Part shown: piece after piece, positions 13,351 through 24,202 of the stretch
Numbering within the stretch: the first letter of the stretch is position 1
How the letters are laid out: the number at the start of each line of letters is the position of its first letter
NCBI GenBank assembly: GCA_030549775.1
Contig: CM060173.1
Coordinates: forward strand, 65,476,367 to 65,540,366
DNA length: 64,000 nt
Direction: 5' to 3'
Origin: Tamarix chinensis
Taxonomy: Eukaryota; Streptophyta; Magnoliopsida; Caryophyllales; Tamaricaceae
The notes under the pieces: model-generated
Databases searched by the model: none
Told to the model about the DNA's origin: nothing
Seen by the model: the letters and a program-made list of their open reading frames with translations, nothing else
Position numbers and translations under genes: made by a program

Positions 13351-13871
13351 CCCTCTCAACCATTTTTCATATTATTATAAGCCTTGATTTAATTGATTTC
13401 AATTATTTGCATATAATTACCATTATTATTATTCTTAACATTTATATTCTTAATATGTTTTATTATTCTTTGATGAGAAATTTTATGTTGAATTGTACTT
13501 GCAGGGTGGAGAGTGATAATAAAATAATTTTATTGTTAGTTTCGAAGTTTAAGTTATTAATTGAATTATTATGGGATTATTATCATTCTTCTTCTTATTA
13601 TTATTATTAATATTATAATTATTAGAATAATTATTATTATCATTTTATTAATTATTCTAGAAAGTCTTAGGCCCTAATTTTGTATTAACATTTGCACATA
13701 TTTATTTTAGTATTATTATTTCTACTGTTATTATAACCATTAATAATATTATTATTATTATCTTTATTATTTTAATGTTATTATATATGTTAGTAATTGA
13801 TTATTAATATTAAATAAGTGGTAAGTCATTAGTTATAAGTAGGGTCGAAACCCCACTTTAAATTTTAAAGC

Positions 13872-13915
<44 letters not shown>
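13872..13915 (+). repeat. (TTA)n microsatellite
   Basis: About 15 uninterrupted tta units inside LTR A1, in a longer zone of imperfect att/tta repeats (13400-14080). Confidence 0.9.
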
Positions 13916-14439
13916 TATATTCTCATTGATATTAGTTTTATTATCCTTGATATTATTATATTAGTATCATTATTATCATTAGGGTAAAATATTTAACCCT
14001 ATATTATCAAGGGTTATAATATCTCTATTATTTTTATGTCTTTAGCAAAGTTAGAATGTTGTTAAAGTTATTTTATTAATATGTTATTATTTGGTCAAAG
14101 CCCTAAGGAGGCGTAGGAACGTGCTCCAAGACCGGTGTCGTTTCAGGTAAGGGGTGCTAAGGCCTTTTATGTGCTAATGTGCATTGTGTGATTCATATGC
14201 TATGCATTCTATGTTTATGATTATTATTTATGCCGTATATGCTATGACATGGAGTTGAAGTATGTTTTCGTATGGCATGTGTATTATTTGTGTATGACCC
14301 TGTAAGACATGCATGTGAGGACGTTGATATGATTTTATGTGGGAGAAAGGATGAAAAAGGAGGATGGAGAAAGAAGTTGATTAAGGGATGTGAGTTGACC
14401 TAAGTATTCCATTGATTCATGAGTAAAGGAATAAAATGG

Positions 14440-15150
14440 AGAATTTTAGGGTTTCGTGTGTGAGAATCTGATTTATGATTTTTGAGGTTTTGGTATGGAG
14501 AATATAATTTATGGTTTTATATGGGGAAGTTTAATTTATGGTTTTGTATGGTTTTGTGGGAGACAATATAATTTATGATGTTATATGGGAGAATTGAATT
14601 TATGGTTTGTTAGGGAGAATCTAATTTAAGACGTTATTTGGGGAGAATGTAATTTATGACATTATATGGGAGAACCTAATTTATGATTTGATTGGGAGAA
14701 TCTAATTTATGATTTTTTTGGGGGAATCCAATTAATCCAAATTATGGTTTTGCTTGGGAGATTCTAATTTATGATTTTATGTGGGAGAATCTAACTTATA
14801 GTCTTGTATGGGAGAATATAATTTGTGGTTATGAAAGGGGAGAATCTAATCAATTGTATTATGTGGAAAAATCTTTGGGTTTTATATGATTTAAATCTTT
14901 GTGTTGGTATGGATTGAATTTAGGGTTTTGTGTGAATGAATCTTTGGGTTGTATATGGTTTGAACTTAGGGTTTGGTAAGGATGGATACTTAGTTTGGTA
15001 TGGATGAATCTTTGGGTTTTATATGGTTTGAATCTGGGGTTTGGTATGAATGAATCTTTGAGTTATGTGGATTGAATTTAGGGTTTTATATGATGAGACT
15101 CTGGGTTTGTATAATGGTTAATGGTTGTATGGTGGTATTAGGGTTTGCAT
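14440..15150 (+). repeat. Minisatellite zone of LTR A1
   Basis: Degenerate units of about 30-45 bp with core gggagaatctaatttatg(g/a)tttt (14440-14870), followed by a second family with core tttgggttttatatggtttgaat (14870-15130). The reverse complement appears in LTR A2 (40855-41350, core aaaccataaattatattctccc). It explains the ORF reading GEYNLWF repeats there. Confidence 0.8.
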
Positions 15151-15554
15151 GGAAGTTAATAATTGCATGGGATGTGTAAAGTTTTTATGAGAGTGAAGTT
15201 TATGTATGGAACGCTGCTTTGAGATTTGAGGAAGGTAATGTAAGTGTTGTTTGGGTGTTTAAGCACTTGGGATGAAAAATAGCATGTGGAGCAAATTAAG
15301 GGTACGAAGGAGACTAAATTAGGGTTTTGGGATAAAACCCTAGAGTGAGATATGAAGTAGAATTGGAGGATAAGTGTGAAGGGAGCGACCCATGCATGTC
15401 TAGGGTTTGGTTGTAGCACGTGTGTAATTGGTGAATAAACTATGATAATGAATATGGAAATTATGTTTTATGATTCGTGCATGTGCATGGTGAAAGCTTT
15501 TGAATAAGATACTTAAGACACTAATCATATGAAGTGGAAGATTATTGAGCCGAG

Positions 15555-15905
15555 TCCAAATCGATCCACCGGTTATAATAGTGGTTAGGACATGAGGTCC
15601 TATATGTGACCTGCCCACCGGTAATAATAGTGGGGTGACTCGAGCTCAATAAACACAAACCAATATCATTAACGCTCTTAAAAGATACTAATTACTTACA
15701 GTGAAACATCATGCGAGGAGGAACCAAACCGATCCACCGGTTAGGAATAGTTGTTAGGGTTGCTACCCTATGTGTGACCGATCCACCGGTAATAATAGTG
15801 GTCAGGGCATGATGCTCTATTGTGACCGATCCATCAGTAATAATAGTGGTTAGGGCGTGATGCTCTATTGTGACCGGCCCACCGGTTATAATAGTGGGGT
15901 GTTCC
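15555..15905 (+). repeat. Block of six CCACCGGT...ATAATAGTGG motifs, LTR A1
   Basis: Copies near 15566, 15612, 15733, 15781, 15831 and 15883, each with CCAC(C/T)GGT, an AT core and AATAGTGG, so CCAC and GTGG can pair. They form two groups; the last copy of each ends GTGGGGTG. Each group is preceded by a cacta(a)t...agtggaa-like leader. The arrangement recurs in LTRs A2, B2 and B3. Confidence 0.75.
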
Positions 15906-16111
15906 TCTGCTCGCATGGATTGATAAAAGGCATGGTGTGAATTTGATTCTGATAAGAGATTAATTAAATAATTAATCTGGATTATGATTGGGCGTTTGTA
16001 CTTTTACCTGAATTGTTCATATACCTTTATATTGTTATGTTGGATTATGCCTGTTATTATTCTGCATGGATTATGCGCTTGTGTGTTGGCCTTAGTGCTC
16101 GGTTACCTTAC

Positions 16112-16130
16112 TCAGTACGTAGCGTACTGA
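16112..16130 (+). promoter_or_regulatory. Palindrome TCAGTACGTAGCGTACTGA in LTR A1
   Basis: Perfect 8-bp arms around a 3-bp centre, 507 bp from the LTR end. It is followed by a TGGG...CCCA inverted pair (about 16143-16162) and a gtgcag site. Equivalents: 502-520, 8664-8681, 39588-39606, 53851-53868, 63629-63647. Confidence 0.6.
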
Positions 16131-16492
16131 TCACCCTTTTTATGGGTGCTGCTCATTCCCACGAGTAGTATGCCTTCTGAATTTGTGCAGATGGGCGAGA
16201 TCTCAGTTGGGGCTGAGTGTTGAGCGTGTTTGGCTCGAAGTTCGAGAGTGTTGTGGCTGTATTCATTCTTTACGCGATTTCATTCCTTTTGTTATTTCTT
16301 TGGTATAGTATTTACCATTTCCTGATTCATTACTCGATTGAGTATTTTAATGAACCTTTTATCGGTTGTAAGTTTAATCGTCTTTTGGAAATGAATTACA
16401 TTTCTTGATGCGTACTCTGATTTTGTTTTACAACCGTTTAATGCTTATTTGGAAATTGGATTGTATTGATTTATTTCTTTTCTTAGCCTTAG

Positions 16493-16538
16493 CACTTGGT
16501 ACTGGAACGGTCGGAGAGAACCGGTCTGGTACTAAGTG
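16493..16538 (+). promoter_or_regulatory. 46-nt hairpin near the 3' end of LTR A1
   Basis: Outer arms CACTTGGTAC and GTACTAAGTG, inner arms TGGAACGGT and ACCGGTCTG, loop CGGAGAGA. As RNA this forms a stem of about 19 pairs with one A-G mismatch and three G-U pairs. It sits 98 bp from the LTR end. If this is a true LTR it lies in U5, just upstream of where a primer-binding site would be; a U5-inverted-repeat-like role is inferred. Confidence 0.6.
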
Positions 16539-16641
16539 TGGCGGTAACATTTCCAGAATTCACAGGTTTTCAATGCTTCTAATTTAATTGCTTCCGCTTT
16601 TAAGAAAAAAAAATTAGTGAATTTTGGGGTGTTACAGTATC

Positions 16642-19600
16642 ATTGTTTGGCTACCTGTATGAAGTCTCAAAAGCAATTTGGTATTATTGTGGCCTATGCT
16701 TACAACACTAGGGTTCTTAGAAGGGAGTTATGGGATTGGATGAGAAAGATAGCTAGTCAGTCTTCTCCCTGGATTGCCATTGGTGATTTTATTGTAGTGG
16801 CCTCTTCCTAGGAGAAGATTGGTGGTAGTATTGAGTCCCAAGATGTCTTAAATTTTTCCCATTGTCTACAAGAATGTGGGCTTGGGGACTTACCTTCTTT
16901 TAGGGCCTGGTTTACATGGACGAACAGACAAGAGGTTGGTTCTAAGATATATTGTCGCCTTGACAGGGGAGTTGGTAAAAGTGAATGGCTAGATGTATTC
17001 CCTACTACTACTATTAATTCTATCCATCATCCTATTTCTGATCACCATGCTTTGATTGTCTCTTTAAAGATGGTCCAACTAGTGGGAGTTAAACCTTTTA
17101 AAAATTTCAACTTATGGGTTGAGAAGGAGGGTTTCTTTGACCTAGTTAGAAGTGTTTAGTAGGTAAAGTTGGAGGGATCAAAGGCCTATCTATGTATGAG
17201 AAAACTTAGAATGTTAAAGGTTGAACTTAAAAAATTCAATGTCATTCAATGTGGTAATGTTACTCAGAAGCTTACCCTTGCTTATCAGTTTTGGCAAGAA
17301 AAAATTAATGACTTTACTCATCATCCTCTTAACCAAGACTGTATCCACAATGAAAGAGGGGCCAGACTAGATTGGGAGAAGAAAGCCAGAGATGAAGATA
17401 GTTTCCTTCAACAAAAGGCTCATATACGTTTTGTTAAATTGGGTGATCATAATAATAAATTCTTCTATACTAGCCTTTAGGGAGGAGATCTCATAATAGA
17501 ATTTCTCAGCTGGTTAATGATCATAATCAAGTCCTTTTGTAGAAAGATGATATAAAGGCAGAGATAGTTGCTTTTTATAAAAACCTGCTTGGTTCTTCCT
17601 CTACTGAGCTTAATCCTATCAATACTGTAGCTTGCAACCAGGGTTCTATATTACCTTCAGATCAGAGGCAAATTCTACTTGCTTGACCTAATGTTGAAGA
17701 GGTTAAGTCTGCCCTATTTTCTATAGGAAACTTGACAGCCCCTGGGATGGATGGATATAATCCTTTCTTTTTTAAACAAACCTGGCCTATTCTTGGTAAT
17801 GATATAGCTAATGCTTTTGCTTCTTTCTGGTTCTCTAAGAAGCTTCTCAGGCAGGTTAATAATACAGGCATCACCCTCATACCTAAGATTAGAGGAGCTT
17901 CAAAGGTTAAGAATTTTAGGCTTATAACCTGCTGTAATGTTTTTTATAAAAACTTTTCTAGAGTCCTAGCTAATAAAATTCAAAAGGTGTTGCATTTTAT
18001 TGTTGGTGACTCTCAAGATGCATTTATTAAGGGTCAAAATCTAGGAGATAATGTGCTTATGGCTAGTGAATTAGTTAATCACTGTAAGTCTGTTTCTCTT
18101 AGGATGATAGTTAAAGTGGATATTCAAAAAGCTTATGATTCTCTGGAATGGACTTTCTTGCATCATAATCTCCTAGCCTTTGGCTTTCTATATCATTTCA
18201 ATGAGTTGGTTATGACATGTGTGACTTCAATTAGAGTCTCTTTCAATGTGAATGGCTCCTTGACCTATTTATTTGACTAAAAGAGATGCCTCAAGAAGGG
18301 GCATCCTTTATCTCCCTGTCTTGTTGTAATTGCTATAGAATAATTTCATAGGGATTTGCAATAAGTTTGGAATGATAGTAAGTTTTTGGGTCATCATGGT
18401 TACAGTAAATTCAAGATTATAGACCTGTGTTTTGCTGATGATCTGTTGTTGTCTACCAAGGGTGATGTTTACTCAATTTCTCTTATTAAACAGAAGCTGG
18501 ATGACTTTGCTTTTTGTGTTGGTTTGAAAGCTAATCCCTCTAAGAGCTCAATTTATCTAGCAGGGGTAGCTTTGTCTATGAAAACTCAGATTTTGGATAT
18601 TCTCAACTGTGAAGAAGGGCCATTCCCTTTCAAATACCTAGGTTTTCCTCTTGATTCTGCTCGGTTGGGTATCTCTCATTTTCAGCCTATGATTGATTCT
18701 CTCTCTACTAGAATCCTCCTTTGGATTAACAAACATCTCAAATATGCTGGTAGAATCCAGTTAATCAAATATGTCTTCTTTGGCATTCAGAATTTCTCGA
18801 CCCAAGTTTTCATTCTCTCTAAAAAGGTTATTTCTTATGTTGATAGCATTTGCAGGACCTTCTTATGGTCAGGGCTTAATTCAGATTCTCATAAATCCCT
18901 AGTCTCATGGTAGCAGGTATGTCTCCCCTTTAAGGAAGGAGGCTTAGGCTTGAAAAATATCTTATACTGGAACATTGCTACTATGGGAAAGAGGTTATGG
19001 TAAATGGTGTGTAATTAGGAAATTCTTTGGATCAAATGGAAACATGGTTATTACATCAAAGGGGATAATTTGAGTGATTTGCATTGTCATCCTAATCAAT
19101 CTTGGATTTTTAGAAGAATTATGCTTCTCAGAGATCTCCTTCTTTATTTATTCCAATAGGGTTATGTTTTCACTGATGGGGTATATAATGCCTGTAGAGT
19201 GTATGATATTATTAGGTTACAAGGTGATATTAATCCATAGCACAAGCTAGTTTGGAAGCATCCTAGTCTTCTTAGACACAAATTTATCTCTTGGCTGTTG
19301 TGTACGAGGGCCTTACTTACTAGAGACAGGCTGGGTAAATAGGGTGTCACAAATGAGACTTATTGTGGTATATGTGCTAGGGAGCTAGAAGATCTTAATC
19401 GTCTCTTTATTCTCTATGTTTTTGCCCAGGAGCTGTGGAGAATTATGTATAACTGGCTTGGCATTGTTTCTCCTTTTACTACTTGGGACCAATTCCAAAA
19501 TTGGAGTACCTAAAGGAGAAAATACAGAAGGGGTGAGCAAGGTATTATGCGTATGATGATTACTGCTATTGTTTATAAGATTTGGCAGGCTAGAAACTTA

Positions 19601-19745
19601 GCTATTTTTTAAGCCAAAGTCCCCTTGGTTAAGAACGTGGCTTGTGAGATTATCCTTCAAATCTTCATCAAGATTTCCTCCATTGAAAATAAGGCTAAAT
19701 GGGCTATTTTGTTGGATTCTATAGATAGGCTTATCTAGTTTCCCT
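16642..19745 (+). pseudogene. LINE ORF2, endonuclease remainder, reverse transcriptase and C-terminus
   Basis: The endonuclease resumes after the solo LTR: PWIAIGDF near 16770 and SDHHALIV near 17040, with the conserved catalytic SDH. The reverse transcriptase starts near 17700 (APGMDGYNPFFFK, then DSQDAFIKGQN and VDIQKAYDSLEW) and has the catalytic CFADDLLL at about 18430. KYLGFPL (18637) and the LLWINKHLKYAGRIQLIK thumb-like block follow. The C-terminal zf-RVT-like segment (GICARELEDLNRLF, 19360-19400) lacks some expected ligands. In-frame stops occur at 16809, 17158, 17478, 18278, 18911 and elsewhere, so the protein cannot be made. Confidence 0.85.
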
Positions 19746-20246
19746 TTGTAAATAGTTTCTTTGTCTGTTTAATATACTTCTCCTTCTTTGGTAATTTATG
19801 AAATTCTTATTACTTACCAAAAAAATCACTACTTTTCATTATTATTGTGCATATTTTTTACTGTTATTTTAAACATCATTTGCCGTTTTTATAATTATCT
19901 TTTACCATTTAACATATTTTATTCCATTATTCTACTCAAATTCTATCATTATTATACAAAAATAGATCTTTCACTATTGATTCATATATTTTACTATTAT
20001 ATTTACTCAAAATTTATTTCATGATTTTTTTATCAAGATTGTACCAATATTTCATTATAATTTTTTTAAAGAAGTATATTAGTATATATATCTATTTTTA
20101 TAAAAAAAAAATTATTATAATATATTTTTATTTTAGTTTTTTAGGTTATAATATCTTAATTTAAAAACGTTACCAGTCATATTACATGTAGTCATTTTTT
20201 TCACCAATACTTTATATCGTGCATTTGTCGAAGACCCCATACCTTG

Positions 20247-21995
20247 TGATGATTACATATTTTGACATATTTTATATCATTTTAATCTTAGTTTTTGTTA
20301 TTTTATTTGAGTAATATATGTAAATAATTATGATATTATGCTTAAGTAATATTAATCTTATAAATTTTATTGTTTGAGCTAAAATGATATAAATTAAATA
20401 AATTTAAAGTATAAGAATATTTTTTTTAATTTTATTTTGTAGGTAAAGTAAAAAAAAAAGAGTTTGGATCCTTTGGACCAAAGGCCCAAAACAAAGGCCA
20501 GTGAAGGGCCTGGCACAAGAGTCAGCAATTTTTTTTTTAAGGGAGACAGTGACCATTGAAGGAAGAAAGAAGATGAGGAAGCTATTATAGAGAACAAGAG
20601 AGTAGTAGAGACATCGGCGTAGAAAAAAATTAAAGAAAAAAAAAGAAACAATGGAAAAGAGAGGGGAGAGTGATGTTGTAGTCAGGAGCAGGAAGACAAT
20701 AGAAAAGAAAAAGAGAAAGAGAAAAATAAGAAAGAGAAGTTGGCATGGAAGGCCAGAAGGTAGGCTGGGTGTGTTGGAAAGAAGAAAAAGGAGGATGGGT
20801 GTAGAGGAGAGAAAGAGAGAGAGAAGGGCATCAAGTGAGAAAGAGAAAGAAGGAAGGGAGAAAAGGGTGGCATTAGGTGGCACGAAAAGGAAGGAGACGA
20901 TACGTGCAGAAGAAAAAGAAGAGGATAGAGATCCATGTGAGAGACAAAAGAAAAGTGCGCTAGGAGAGAGAAAAAGAAAAAGAGACCCAAAATAGCTTAT
21001 TTCGGATAAAATTTAGCAATTTTTCATCTGAATATATTATTGAATACTCATTCATAATTAATTTTGATTATTTCTTTCTTTATTTCTTATATATATTTTT
21101 AATATTTATTAGTCTATAATTAATTTGATTATTATGACTAGCTAATTATTTATTATTGGGAAATAAATTCAAACCCCAAATTATGGTATGAGATATTATA
21201 TTATTTTTAATTATTTCATGATATTGTTTTTTGTTTCTATTTTAATTTTTATCGTTTAGATATATATGATTATATCAAGTATGATTTATATAGTGTATGT
21301 CTTTTTCTTATTTTCTCATAGTGACACTATGTAAGTTTATATATCTGTTAGGTGACCATATAAATATGCTAGAATTTATATGTATAAATTGTAGCTAAGT
21401 TAGATAATAATTCACCTAATAGTTTTGTTCTTCTAAATATAGCAGCGAAATGTTCATATACGTGTGGATTAAATGAGAGAAATATAGCTATATGCTTATT
21501 GCACTAGTTTGGGTATTTAGATTGGCATCCTTCTATTTGTGTTTAATGCATTAAATCTAGTTAAATTTAAAAAACACTTGTTGCTACTATACTGCTAACA
21601 TTTAATAGAATTTAATATTGATGATTTGTTATATTAATTATTTTAGGAAAGTAATATAAAGTGTATAGGTATACTTTTAGCTTAAGACTTAATCAATCTC
21701 ATTTTAATGATTAAAAGATGAATTAAAAATTATTATTATATTTTGATCTAATCTAGTGATGGATTTTAATTTTTCTAATAGATTTATCATATTTATAGTT
21801 ATTTATTATTTTTATTATTTTATTTTATTATTTTCTATTTTTTAAATTTCCATTAGTTTTTTATTATTATTTATCCGTGTATGATTTATAGTTTTTATTT
21901 ATTAATAAATTTTTATTATTTGTAAATTAGTTGAATAGATGTGAATTCTTTTAATTTTTGATATAAAATAATACTCTTCTTTATTAATATTACCG
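20247..21995. other. AT-rich intergenic DNA, possible LTR fragment with purine tract
   Basis: Begins TGATGATTACATATTTTGACA, which looks like the start of an LTR, but no matching end or second copy was found. 20450-20995 is a purine-rich (GA) tract whose plus-strand 114-residue and minus-strand 159-residue ORFs are low-complexity and not credible genes. 21000-21995 is AT-rich without features I can support. Confidence 0.35.
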
Positions 21996-22039
21996 TCGGT
22001 GCTTAATACACCACCATAAAGCCATGCCAGGTGTGATAA

Positions 22040-22263
22040 TGCATGTTCAAAGAGGTCTCGTCGTGGCAGCTCGAAGCTAGAAACCGGGCACCCTTGCGCC
22101 CACCTATCACGTTAACCTGAACCCTTGGACATATGTCGCTTGTTTACAGCCTCTGAGTCATCGGACTCTATGCGTAGGCAGACTCAGCACCACGCCCCGC
22201 CCAAGGAACGTACTCATGCGTCCATCTATATCCTGCTAGCCTTTCTCGTATCCATATATAAAT
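22040..22263 (+). promoter_or_regulatory. Promoter region of the LEA gene
   Basis: A TATA box, TATATAAAT, lies at 22255-22263, about 140 bp upstream of the chosen ATG. The RY-type element TGCATG is at 22040-22045 and a CACGTT core at 22108-22113. RY and ACGT-core elements are the usual targets of ABI3-type and bZIP factors in seed and ABA-responsive LEA genes; use here is inferred from sequence alone. Confidence 0.55.
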
Positions 22264-22399
22264 GTCCCTCTCTATCACGAACTTTACGGGTATCCTTGAT
22301 TCAAATTATCCTATAATCACGCAGATAAAATTCAATAACAAAAGCAAAGTCCACCAGCAACAGAAACAAGTAAACATATCACTTATAAGTTCCAAGTTA

Positions 22400-23909
22400 A
22401 TGGCTTCTGAACAGCAAAGGAGAGATAACACAACTAAAGAGAGAGAGTACAGTGAGAAGGAACATAACGTCCCAGAGTTGGTAAGCCGTTTTGAGGTATT
22501 GACTGGAAAAACGCAAGGGCCCGAAGCTAACGTCACTTATCGCGCTATCCATGATGCAGCGGCAGCCAGGCATACATCAAGCAAGGGAACTGAGCATGCT
22601 GTCAAATCTGGAGCCCGAGGAGGGTACTCCGTTGGGAAATTTGAGGCGACCTCGGCGGCAGAATCGGACACAGAAGGAGGTTACCAAAAAGAAGAAAGTA
22701 CGGCCCATATGGTGGCCACTAAAAATAAAAAGAAGGCAGGCGAGAAAAGCGTTACCTACCAAGAGAAGAGTGAGGGACCTTTAGAAGAGATCTCCGAGTA
22801 CAGGCAGAAAGCACAACAGAACTCAATAGAAGCATTGCAAGCTGTAGAAGAGAGGTATAACAAAGCCAAGGAAATAGCTTCAGCTACCATACACGAAGCC
22901 AAAGAATCAGCAGCACATGGAGTGGATACAGCCAAATCATATGCAACTCATTCGGCCTCACGAACACAGGACACGCTCAAGTCAGGGTATCAGACCACCA
23001 GCCAATATGTCTTAGAGGAGGGCACACCCATTAAAGATACTGCCCGAGAGACGGCCCAGCAGGGATATTTCACCACCAAGGACACAGTTGCAGGTGCAGG
23101 GAGTCCTGCATTGGATTACACCGTGCAAACAGCAGATTATGCGACCCAGAAAGCCAGAGATGTGAAAAACAGCACCATTTCAGAGACACAGAAAGCTTCT
23201 GAATATGCGGGGGAGATGGCAGGTGAGGCCAAAGAGACAGCAAGAAGTGTAGCAGGGCATTTGGGAGAGAAAACGGTTGCAACAAGCAAGGGTACGGCCA
23301 GCTTGACCGGGAAGGTGGCTGGCGTGGTGAAGGACAGCGCAGTTGTGGCAGGCAGGGAAGCTGCACATTGGACAGCTGAGGCAGCTGTCGGTGCTACCAA
23401 CATGACGACAGGAGTTGTCAAGGGAGCAGCGGAGTATGCTAGTAAGGCAACAGATATAGTGGTTGGTGCGGGGGAGAAGGCAATGGAGTTTGTTGAGAAT
23501 CAGGCGGCTGCTGCAAAAGATGCTGCTATTTCAGCTGGTGAGAGGGCTGCAGAATATGCCACCAGGAAGAGGGTGGAGGATCAGCAGAACTTCCAAGCCA
23601 AAAAATCTGACACCGCTGAGGTATAATCTGTTCTAATATACCAAGTCCAATATTTCGTTTCCTCGCGACTCCACGTGATGAAAATCTGTCCATTCCTCCT
23701 GATATGGAGAAGAATAGGATACTGACATTGATGATAACTGCTCATGATAGGGAACCAAAGGAGGAGGGATGGAGGCAGACGCAAAACGATCTGGCGGAAG
23801 CATTACAACCAAAGTCCAAGAAGGTGAGCGGGCTATCTCACGAAAGAACACGGGTAAATCTGGAGAATACAACATGGGAGAATGGGGCAAGGGATCTGTT
23901 GGAAGTTAG
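22400..23909 (+). CDS. SBP65-like group 3 LEA protein, truncated by a copia insertion
   Basis: A hydrophilic, Ala/Lys/Glu-rich protein of the seed biotin-containing protein SBP65 / embryogenic-cell LEA type, expected to protect embryos during desiccation. The start at 22400 (MASEQQRRDN, aATGGCt context) is preferred over the upstream in-frame ATG at 22262, which overlaps the TATA box. Exon 1 (22400-23620) encodes 407 residues: N-terminal VPELVSRFEVLTGK, GGYSVGKFEA around Lys80, and LEA_4-type 11-mer repeats (for example AGEMAGEAKETARSVAGH) from about residue 130. Intron 23621-23750 (gtataatc...catgatag, 130 bp) is inferred because reading through gives an immediate stop. Exon 2 opens GTKGGGMEAD and runs to 23896, where copia-1 starts. 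Reading into the LTR adds three residues (VGS) and a stop at 23907-23909, so about 459 residues remain of 520. The lost part is at 28754-28954. Confidence 0.82.
23621..23750 (+). other. Predicted intron of the LEA gene
   Basis: Phase-0, 130 bp, donor GAG|GTATAA, acceptor catgatag|GGA, with an actgac branch-site candidate about 30 nt before the acceptor. Removing it joins ...KSDTAE to GTKGGGMEAD in frame, as expected from SBP65-type proteins, which continue past this point. Confidence 0.7.
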
Positions 23910-24155
23910 TTAAATAGCTAATATTAGTTAGGTATATTTTTCGAACTTCAGTTACCTATATATATACACATATGTCGTTAAGTAGAAAATAATAAAAACA
24001 GTATTCTTTCTCTCATCTTCGATTTCTTCCTTTCCTTTATTCTTCTGTCTCGTGTAATGCAGAAGAATATATTCAAGTAATAAATTCTTTCTTTCTTGAT
24101 TACATTGCTTTCTGCAATTCTTGTTTTTTTCTTTTCCTTTAAGATTGTTCGCACA
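23897..24155 (+). repeat. 5' LTR of copia-1
   Basis: 259 bp, TGTTGGAAG...TTCGCACA. Differs from the 3' LTR by three substitutions near its end (tctgc/tgtgc, cttta/cttca, cgcaca/cacaca). Confidence 0.95.
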
Positions 24156-24202
24156 TGGTATCAAAGCATCTTCCAATCCGATCCTGATTAACACAATCGA
24201 TC

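Larger units (their letters stand above)
11855..16636 (+). mobile_element. Complete 4.8 kb solo LTR (family A, copy A1)
   Basis: Bounded by TGAAATGCCCC (11855) and GGGGTGTTACA (ending 16636), an imperfect 11-bp inverted terminal pair with TG...CA ends, and flanked by a 5-bp duplication GTATC (11850-11854, 16637-16641). No gag-pol is inside and no second LTR is in the window, so a solo LTR left by recombination is the simplest reading. Order of content: AT-rich start, CT-rich tract, TTA microsatellite, a ttcaggtaag motif (about 14146), gggagaat minisatellite, six CCACCGG motifs, palindrome, hairpin. LTRs this long are known in the Tat/Ogre branch of Ty3/gypsy; that assignment is a guess. A large non-coding element without LTRs is the alternative. 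Confidence 0.8.
10036..19826 (+). mobile_element. Non-LTR retrotransposon (plant L1-type LINE), inactivated and split
   Basis: The segment carries ORF1 (10265 on), endonuclease (from 11588), reverse transcriptase (17700-18900) and a C-terminal zinc-finger-like region, all on the plus strand. It ends in a short A-rich tail (accaaaaaaa, about 19818-19826). A 4782-bp solo LTR interrupts the endonuclease; the parts rejoin in frame once it is removed. Many stop codons make the LINE dead. The 5' end is approximate and no clean target duplication was found. Confidence 0.85.
9112..20246. mobile_element. Degraded inverted-repeat element split by a LINE
   Basis: The left arm (about 9140-9285) and the reverse complement of the right arm (about 20060-20230) align over roughly 150-180 bp. 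Both have a run of T then aaattaa(a/g)atatt, a tataataattt stretch, and tataaa(t/a)atagatata...atatactt. Inside both arms lies a peculiar sequence rich in tcttttactata and tctttcaccat (9290-9850 and 19826-20035). Without the LINE the element would be about 1.3 kb, non-coding, with long terminal inverted repeats as in Mutator-like MITEs. No target duplication was found; ends are approximate. Confidence 0.4.

Noticed and set aside
20404..20995. 114- and 159-residue ORFs on opposite strands
   Set aside because: Purine-rich low-complexity DNA; peptides are runs of Lys/Glu/Arg or Phe/Leu/Ser.
22262..22399. Upstream in-frame start (MSLSITNF...) for the LEA protein
   Set aside because: The ATG overlaps the TATA box, so it should lie outside the transcript. 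The ATG at 22400 matches the family N-terminus MASEQ.
23070..23421. Minus-strand ORFs of 62-98 residues
   Set aside because: Shadows of the LEA coding sequence.
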